Positions 46,900-52,215 of a stretch of 52,215 nt of DNA are shown here, piece after piece (positions within the stretch are counted from its first letter, which is position 1; every line of letters starts with the position of its first letter). The position numbers and the translations under genes were made by a program. This DNA comes from Acidobacteriota bacterium. GTDB taxonomy: Bacteria > Acidobacteriota > Thermoanaerobaculia > Gp7-AA8. The stretch spans positions 1 through 52,215 of the forward strand of contig JACPDH010000007.1 in assembly GCA_016184115.1 (NCBI GenBank), read 5' to 3'. The notes under the pieces are model-generated. The model worked only from the letters and a program-made list of their open reading frames with translations. It did no database searches and was not told the DNA's origin.

Positions 46900-48207
46900 A
46901 TGACTGCCGCCGAAGGCCCGGCGCGTTCGAGTCCTGGAATGTCACCGCTCGCGACGAGCGGATCGAGGACGGCTCTGCTTTTCCTGAAAGAGGTAGGACG
47001 CGGCTTTCTCCGAACGGGAGGGACCGGTCGTGCAGCGGCGCTCGCCTATACGTCGCTCCTGTCACTCATTCCGCTCACGGTTGCGCTCTGGAGCGTCGGG
47101 CGCGTTTTCTTTACGCGGGAGTTCCCCGACCTTCGCGCGCATCTCGACACGCTTCTCAACGTGATCGTCCCGTACCAGTCCGCGCAGGTCACCGCGCAAC
47201 TCGTGCGCGCGACGGAGAATGCGACGGCACTGCCGACGATTGGCATCGTCATCTTCATTCTCATCGCATTCAAGCTTTTCGGTACGGTCGAGACGATCGT
47301 AAACATGAGCTGGCGAATCGAAAGGGCGAGGACGGTTAGGCAGAAATTCCGCGCTTTCACGATGCTCTTCTTCTGGGGTCCGCTACTGATCGGACTCTCC
47401 TTCACAGCGACGTCTCAGTTCGAGAGAAGTGCGCGGGCCGGCCCCTTCTTTCAGCATCCGTTCATCCAGTGGGCGATGCCGATCGTCGTCTTCTTTCTCG
47501 CCTTCACGATGCTCTTCTGGCTCGTTCCAGCGACGAAAGTCAGGATTCGCTCGGCTGCCATTGGCGCCGGTGTCACCACGGCGTCGCTCGAGCTCGTTCG
47601 CGTCCTGCTCGCAATCTACGTCGCCTGGCTTTATCAGGGAACGTTCGATCTGATCTACGGAACCATCGGACTGATCGTCGTCTTTCTCGTCGCGCTCGAA
47701 CTGATGTGGCTCGTCATCCTTCTCGGCGTCGAAGTGAGCTACGTCCATCAGAATCTCGACGAGATCGTCCGTGCGGAGGCGTATGGTTCGGCCGAGACGT
47801 CGTCATTCGATCTCTATTTCGGTCTGCTCGCCGCGGTTGAGATCTGTCTTGCACACAGACGGCGCGAGCTTGCCCCGCGCGCCGAACTGCTGTCGCAGCG
47901 AATCTCGGCGCCGCGCGATCAGATCGACACGCTCCTCGGGCAGCTCGAGCGCGGCGGCTTCGTGACACGAACCGGAGCGGAGCGGGAAGGGTGGCTTCCG
48001 GCCTGCGATCCCAGTTCTGTGACGCTGCGCGAACTGGTCGAAGCACTCGAAGAAGGCGGTCGCCGCCGCGTGCCGCACGAGCTTCCCCGTGCTGCAACAG
48101 GGGGAGACCGGGCGGTCGTCGCGTTGCTGGCATCACTCGAGGCGGGCCTTGAAGCGGCCTCGGGCGACCGGACACTCGCCCAGCTCGTCGATGAGGCAAC
48201 CGCCTAA
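46900..48207 (+). CDS. YihY/BrkB-family inner-membrane protein
   Basis: A 435-aa member of the YihY/BrkB (UPF0761) family, once misnamed RNase BN. The membrane core has about six helices with FLRTGGTGRAAALAYTSLLS, LIPLTVALWSVG and LIYGTIGLIVVFLVALELMW. The C-terminal 130 residues are soluble and resemble a winged-helix fold (ISAPRDQIDTLLGQLERGGF). Role unknown. ATG 46900 is 8 nt after GAGG; an earlier ATG at 46873 overlaps the divergent gene's promoter. Confidence 0.88.
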   Translation: MTAAEGPARSSPGMSPLATSGSRTALLFLKEVGRGFLRTGGTGRAAALAYTSLLSLIPLTVALWSVGRVFFTREFPDLRAHLDTLLNVIVPYQSAQVTAQLVRATENATALPTIGIVIFILIAFKLFGTVETIVNMSWRIERARTVRQKFRAFTMLFFWGPLLIGLSFTATSQFERSARAGPFFQHPFIQWAMPIVVFFLAFTMLFWLVPATKVRIRSAAIGAGVTTASLELVRVLLAIYVAWLYQGTFDLIYGTIGLIVVFLVALELMWLVILLGVEVSYVHQNLDEIVRAEAYGSAETSSFDLYFGLLAAVEICLAHRRRELAPRAELLSQRISAPRDQIDTLLGQLERGGFVTRTGAEREGWLPACDPSSVTLRELVEALEEGGRRRVPHELPRAATGGDRAVVALLASLEAGLEAASGDRTLAQLVDEATA

Positions 48208-48299
48208 CCCTCATGAATACTTCGGGCTAGAGCTTCTCGCCGGGAAAGCGTGGGGGACGTAGCTCCGATGTTCCACTTACGGCACGCGCGGACGATCCA

Positions 48300-50105
48300 T
48301 TAAAAGCCGCCTGACATGTACTTCCACTGCACGATCTTGTCGTTGATCTCGCGAAGGCGGCGGCTGATCATCCGGCAAAGTAGATTGAGGAATTGCAGAG
48401 ATGCATGCGGGTCCATCGAAAGGATCTCGTTGAGCGTCGCACGGTCGATCGAGAGTACGGTGGCGTCTGATTCATGCGCCTTCGCATCGGCTGAGCGAGG
48501 GTGATCGTCGATCAACGCCATCTCGCCGAAGAAGTCGCCGCGATCGAGCACCGCGAGCGCCTCTTCGCCGACGCCGGGGATGAATTTCGAGATCCGAACG
48601 CGGCCGTTGAGGACGATGTAGAGCTTGTCTCCCTTCTCCCCTTCACGAAAAATCGTCGAACCTCCGCGGAACCTCTCTTCGGCGGAGAACGTCGCGAGGA
48701 GCTTCATTTCGGCGGCGGAGAGGCCGCGCTCGCGGAAGAGATCGACCTTTTCCTCGGATTTGACCTCGACCTTTTCACTCTCTCGAACGGCGTCGGCCTT
48801 CTTGCGCCCCGCCCCCTTCTTCGCATCCTCCTGAAAGAAGCTTTTCAGCTGGTCGTTGGCGTCGCGGACCTTCTCGGTCAGCGAGCGCCAGAACGCCCAG
48901 TGAAGGCCGACGGCGAGCTCCTTGTCGCTCTCCATCGCCTGGTCGATCGCGCTGAAAGAGAAGGTGTAGCACTCGGCGGCCTCGATGGAGATCGCGTCGG
49001 ACGAGCGCACGCTGCGATCGATGAAGTTCATCTCGCCGACGATCTGGTCGATGCGGATGGTCCCGAGAATCTGCGGGCCGAATGGGGTGTCCTTTCGAAT
49101 CTCAATGACGCCGTCGCGCACGACGTAGAAATCCATCGAGCGGTCGTTCTCGTGGAAGAGTGCCTCGCCTTGTGGAAGCTTCTCGACACGGACGAATTTC
49201 GAGAGCCGGAAGATCTGCTCGTCCTTCATGTGCTGGAGCACCTGGAGGCGTCGGAGCTCGGAAGAGAGGTGAATCAGGTTCTCGCGTTTTTCGGCGTCGC
49301 GCGTAATGCGCTCGTTGATCCGCTTGATCTCTTTCCTGCTCTCGAGGCGGAAGAGATTTTCCTTCTTCAGCTCGAGTCGTTCGGTCGCGAGCTGAAGGTT
49401 CTCGACTCGTCCCTTGATGACGGCGTTGAGGCTCTTGGTGTCGAGGCCGAGGATCTTCTTGAGGGTGTTGATCATGCGGCGGATCGGTTCGCTCTCTTCG
49501 CCCTTCTGATCGGTCGAAAGGAGAAACGCGTCGACGAAGTCCTCGAGAGATCTGTGAAAACTCTTCAGTTCGAACTCGATGCGCCCGCTGAGCTCCGCGA
49601 GCTCTCGCCCGAACGGATTGAGGCGCCGTGCGGCGCGTATTTCTTCGGATGCGAGATCCCACTCGGCTTGCGAGAAATAGAGGCGCGCGAGGATCTCGAA
49701 TGGGCGATAGCTGTTAGGCGTCTTGAGCTTGGCGATCTCGAGGAGCTCGATTGCCTTCGCGGTTTGGTCCTTCGCGATGTAGTACTGCGCAAGGCCGGAA
49801 TATTGCGATGCGTCGGCCTCGTCGCGCGCGCGCTCCGCGACGATTTCGCGCCGGGCTCCCTCGAGGCGAGCCGCCTCAGCTGCCGCCTTCAGGTCGCACG
49901 CGCGAGCGAGATTGACCTTGATCGTGATCGACCCGGGTGTCAGCTTCGACGCCATCTCGAAGAGGTGGATTGCTTCGTCGTACATCCCCTGGTCGCTGTA
50001 GCGCTGTGCGAGCGACGAGAGCTGCGACGCGTCGACGGGCTGCGCAGCCTCCGTCTTGAATTCGGCAAAGCGGGCTCGCGTGCTCACCGGACGATCCTCG
50101 GACAT
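48300..50105 (-). CDS. TPR protein with two cyclic-nucleotide-binding-like domains
   Basis: A 601-aa soluble protein. Residues about 20-190 form TPR-like repeats (AQRYSDQGMYDEAIHLFEMA, YIAKDQTAKAIELLEIAK); about 230-285 is a probable coiled coil; about 290-410 and 466-580 are two CRP-type beta-roll domains. The second has a full phosphate-binding cassette (FFGEMALIDDHPRSADA); the first (VGEMNFIDRSVRSSDA) is more divergent. No DNA-binding or enzymatic domain is seen, so it is probably a cAMP/cGMP-responsive scaffold. Start ATG 50105 has TATAAT 10 nt upstream. Confidence 0.88.
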   Translation of the reverse strand: MSEDRPVSTRARFAEFKTEAAQPVDASQLSSLAQRYSDQGMYDEAIHLFEMASKLTPGSITIKVNLARACDLKAAAEAARLEGARREIVAERARDEADASQYSGLAQYYIAKDQTAKAIELLEIAKLKTPNSYRPFEILARLYFSQAEWDLASEEIRAARRLNPFGRELAELSGRIEFELKSFHRSLEDFVDAFLLSTDQKGEESEPIRRMINTLKKILGLDTKSLNAVIKGRVENLQLATERLELKKENLFRLESRKEIKRINERITRDAEKRENLIHLSSELRRLQVLQHMKDEQIFRLSKFVRVEKLPQGEALFHENDRSMDFYVVRDGVIEIRKDTPFGPQILGTIRIDQIVGEMNFIDRSVRSSDAISIEAAECYTFSFSAIDQAMESDKELAVGLHWAFWRSLTEKVRDANDQLKSFFQEDAKKGAGRKKADAVRESEKVEVKSEEKVDLFRERGLSAAEMKLLATFSAEERFRGGSTIFREGEKGDKLYIVLNGRVRISKFIPGVGEEALAVLDRGDFFGEMALIDDHPRSADAKAHESDATVLSIDRATLNEILSMDPHASLQFLNLLCRMISRRLREINDKIVQWKYMSGGF

Positions 50106-50147
50106 CGGAGCGGCAATTATAGTACGACCGCCAGGCCTCCCAGGCGG
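50106..50147 (-). promoter_or_regulatory. Promoter and dyad upstream of the TPR/CNB gene
   Basis: On the minus strand a perfect -10 TATAAT (50121-50116) ends 10 nt before the ATG, placing the transcript start about 3-4 nt from the start codon, so the mRNA is near-leaderless. The -35 region lacks a recognisable hexamer. It is covered by a dyad at 50128-50147 of form CCGCCnGGnnnnCCnGGCGG, which could bind an activator or repressor. Confidence 0.55.
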
Positions 50148-50223
50148 CAGGGCGGGGGCAGGTCGAACGAGATGCGCGTGGGGGGATCGGGCCACACCGA
50201 TACGACCTCGCGTGACATGGCGT

Positions 50224-52215
50224 TCAGCGGCCGATCTGCTGGATCGCGGTGATCAGCCGGCTTCCCGACGAGCGTCCCTTCGGAACGAGCGCCGCGACTT
50301 TCGACTGAAGCGACGCATGGTCGCTGCGCGACAGTTCTTTCGAGGTCATCACGAGAATCGGCACTCCAGCAGTTGCGGGATCTTGTTTGAGGCGCTCGGC
50401 GACCTCGAATCCCGACATTCCCGGCATCACGAGGTCGAGCACGACGACATCCGGAATGTCGGCACGCATGGCCGCGAGACCCTCTTCGCCCGAAGACGCC
50501 CACCGGACCTCGTAACCGAGCTCGCGGAGCTCTTCCTCGAGCATCTCGCGAAAAGCTGCGTCGTCGTCGATCAGGAGAAGGCGCTGTTTGCCACGCCTTC
50601 TCGAGTGCCCTGTTACCTGCCGGATGCGGTCGACGAGCCTACGCCGGTCGACAGGTTTGACGAAGTAGTCGTGAGCTCCGAGTGCGAAGCCGAGCTCGCG
50701 ATTGTCGATCATCGAGATCACGACGACCGGAATCTCGCGAGTGACGTCGTCCGCCTTCAGTCGCTTCAGAACCTCCCAGCCGTCAACGCCGGGAAGCACG
50801 AGGTCGAGCGTGATCGCGACGGGCTTCACGAGCTTGGCCAGCCTGAGCGCCTCGTCGCCGTGTCGTGCGCGAACCGGAACGTAACCAGCCGATTCGAGAT
50901 GTGCGGCCAGGGAGCTGTAGGCGACCGAGTCGTCTTCGATGACGAGCACGCGATCGCCCACCACGTCGACCGGGATGTATGGCGCCTCCTCGAGATGTTC
51001 GTCGACTGGCTCCGGCCCGCGATACCGAATGGGGAGCGTCAGAGTGAACTTTGCTCCTCGTCCGATTTCGCTCTCGATCGCGATCGATCCGCCTAACAGC
51101 TCGCAGAACCGTTTCACGAGAGCAAGCCCGAGCCCGGTTCCAGCGAACTCCTTGCGTGAGCCCGAATCGAGCTGGCGAAACTCCTGGAACACCGCCTCGT
51201 GATGTTCGGGAGCGATGCCGATTCCGCGGTCGATGATCGCGATGTGCACGTACTCTGCCTCATCGGGGCTCGTCGTTTCGTCGAGGCGGATACGGACGGT
51301 CACGGTCGAGTTCGATGGAGAGAACTTCACCGCGTTCGAGATCAGGTTATAGAGAACCTGTTTGAATTTGGCGAGGTCGGTCTCGATTGGCGGCAGCCCT
51401 GCGGGCGCATCGAGCACGATCGCGATCTCGTTCTTCCCGGCCTGCGCGCGCATCACGTTGCAGACGCCATCGGCCGCGGCTGCCAGCGCGAATTGCTCGG
51501 GAAAGACCTCCATTTTGCCCGCCTCGACCTTCGAGAGATCGAGCACGTCGTTGATGATGCCGAGCAGATGCTGGCCCGACGCGAGAATGTGCCGGATGAA
51601 GTTCTCGTACTTCGGTTCGACGTGTCCGCCGAGCCGCTCTGCGAGGATCTCGGAGAAGCCGATGATCGCGTTCATCGGCGTGCGCAGCTCGTGACTCATG
51701 TTCGCGAGGAACTGGCTCTTGAGGCGATCAGCCTCCCGGATCCTGCGATTCGCCTCGACCAGCTCGCGCGACTTGACGTTGAGCTCCTCAGTGAGGCGCG
51801 TCAGTTCTTCAACGCGATTCCGGTCTTCCTCGCGCAACTGGCGGATCTGCATGCGCTTGTCGCGCAGGTTCGCAACGCCGCGGAGAAAGAAGAAGGAGGC
51901 GAAGTAGAGAAAGCCGATGTAGAAAAGCGCCGTGACGAAGCCGCTGTCAAACGGGCGTGCGGATCCGCTGAGAACGACTGCCGAGAGGTAGCCGACGGCG
52001 TTCGCCGTGGCGGTGATCAGTGTGGCGTTTCGTCCTCCGAGGAACGCGGCCCCCGCGGAGTTGGCGAGATAAAAGAGAAACCAGGGGCTCGCCCAGCCGC
52101 CAGAGATGTAGACACCCCACGACACGAGCGCGGTATCGATCCAGAGACCGATCGCGCTGAGCTCGAGTCCGAATATCGTGCCATGGCCTCGCCTGTAGAG
52201 AAGCTCGAACAGGAC
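50224..52215 (-). CDS. Hybrid histidine kinase with two receiver domains (partial)
   Basis: The frame is open through the right edge, so the N-terminus is missing; 663 residues are visible. An apparent GTG at 52125 lies inside a hydrophobic region that continues upstream (LELSAIGLWIDTALV). Order: membrane helices (about 1-105), coiled coil, HisKA with the phospho-His in MSHELRTPMN (His at visible residue 175), HATPase (NLISNAVKF, DRGIGIAP, GTGLGLAL), receiver 1 (VIEDD, DLVLPGVDG, FVKPVD) and receiver 2 (LIDDD, DLVMPGMSG, PKGR). No output domain is attached. Confidence 0.93.
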   Translation of the reverse strand, partial: VLFELLYRRGHGTIFGLELSAIGLWIDTALVSWGVYISGGWASPWFLFYLANSAGAAFLGGRNATLITATANAVGYLSAVVLSGSARPFDSGFVTALFYIGFLYFASFFFLRGVANLRDKRMQIRQLREEDRNRVEELTRLTEELNVKSRELVEANRRIREADRLKSQFLANMSHELRTPMNAIIGFSEILAERLGGHVEPKYENFIRHILASGQHLLGIINDVLDLSKVEAGKMEVFPEQFALAAAADGVCNVMRAQAGKNEIAIVLDAPAGLPPIETDLAKFKQVLYNLISNAVKFSPSNSTVTVRIRLDETTSPDEAEYVHIAIIDRGIGIAPEHHEAVFQEFRQLDSGSRKEFAGTGLGLALVKRFCELLGGSIAIESEIGRGAKFTLTLPIRYRGPEPVDEHLEEAPYIPVDVVGDRVLVIEDDSVAYSSLAAHLESAGYVPVRARHGDEALRLAKLVKPVAITLDLVLPGVDGWEVLKRLKADDVTREIPVVVISMIDNRELGFALGAHDYFVKPVDRRRLVDRIRQVTGHSRRRGKQRLLLIDDDAAFREMLEEELRELGYEVRWASSGEEGLAAMRADIPDVVVLDLVMPGMSGFEVAERLKQDPATAGVPILVMTSKELSRSDHASLQSKVAALVPKGRSSGSRLITAIQQIGR

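Noticed and set aside
48501-50252. Open frame of 583 codons on the plus strand
   Set aside because: It is antisense to the TPR/CNB gene, whose domains are clear. Long antisense frames are a side effect of GC-rich third positions here.

Overview
The window is a GC-rich (about 60% by eye) bacterial chromosome segment that carries almost the whole universal transcription/translation supercluster, followed by housekeeping and signalling genes. It probably comes from Acidobacteriota or a near relative. The reasons are the gene order, the Cys-rich insertion in the N-terminal lobe of RpoB (which I recall from acidobacterial RpoB but could not check), TTG and GTG starts on core genes, and the mix of DUF502, DUF4112, YihY-type and tandem cyclic-nucleotide-domain proteins. 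The phylum is an inference.

Layout. 1-12.6 kb: tRNA-Gly, tRNA-Thr, rpmG, tRNA-Trp, secE, nusG, rplK, rplA, rplJ, rplL, rpoB, rpoC, closed by a clean intrinsic terminator. 12.6-19.5 kb: four large polytopic membrane proteins (one leftward, three rightward and overlapping by 4 nt) that look like GT-C fold glycosyltransferases; they separate rpoC from rpsL. 19.6-24.1 kb: the str operon (rpsL, rpsG, fusA, tuf) with a near-consensus promoter. 24.2-40.5 kb: the S10, spc and alpha operons in canonical order from rpsJ to rplQ, including secY, adk, map, infA and rpoA. rpmD (L30) is interrupted by an in-frame TAA although both halves stay recognisable. A strong terminator-like structure lies between rpsK and rpsD.

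40.5-44.7 kb: a leftward four-gene operon (DUF502 membrane protein, HEAT-repeat/cyclophilin lipoprotein, 2-hydroxyacid dehydrogenase, isochorismatase-like hydrolase) converging on rplQ across a shared terminator. 44.7-45.0 kb: a divergent spacer with two near-identical 16-bp palindromes 43 bp apart, then a 57-aa membrane protein and a lone dTDP-glucose 4,6-dehydratase. 46.3-52.2 kb: a DUF4112 protein, a YihY-family membrane protein, a TPR protein with two cyclic-nucleotide-binding-like domains, and a hybrid histidine kinase with two receiver domains that runs off the right end.

How it fits together: the first 40 kb makes ribosomes, RNA polymerase, elongation factors and the Sec channel. The rest is envelope work and signalling. 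No phage, insertion sequence, CRISPR array or defence island was seen. The best leads are the rpmD stop codon, the RpoB zinc-ribbon insertion, the paired palindromes, three putative leaderless promoters, and the terminator inside the alpha operon.
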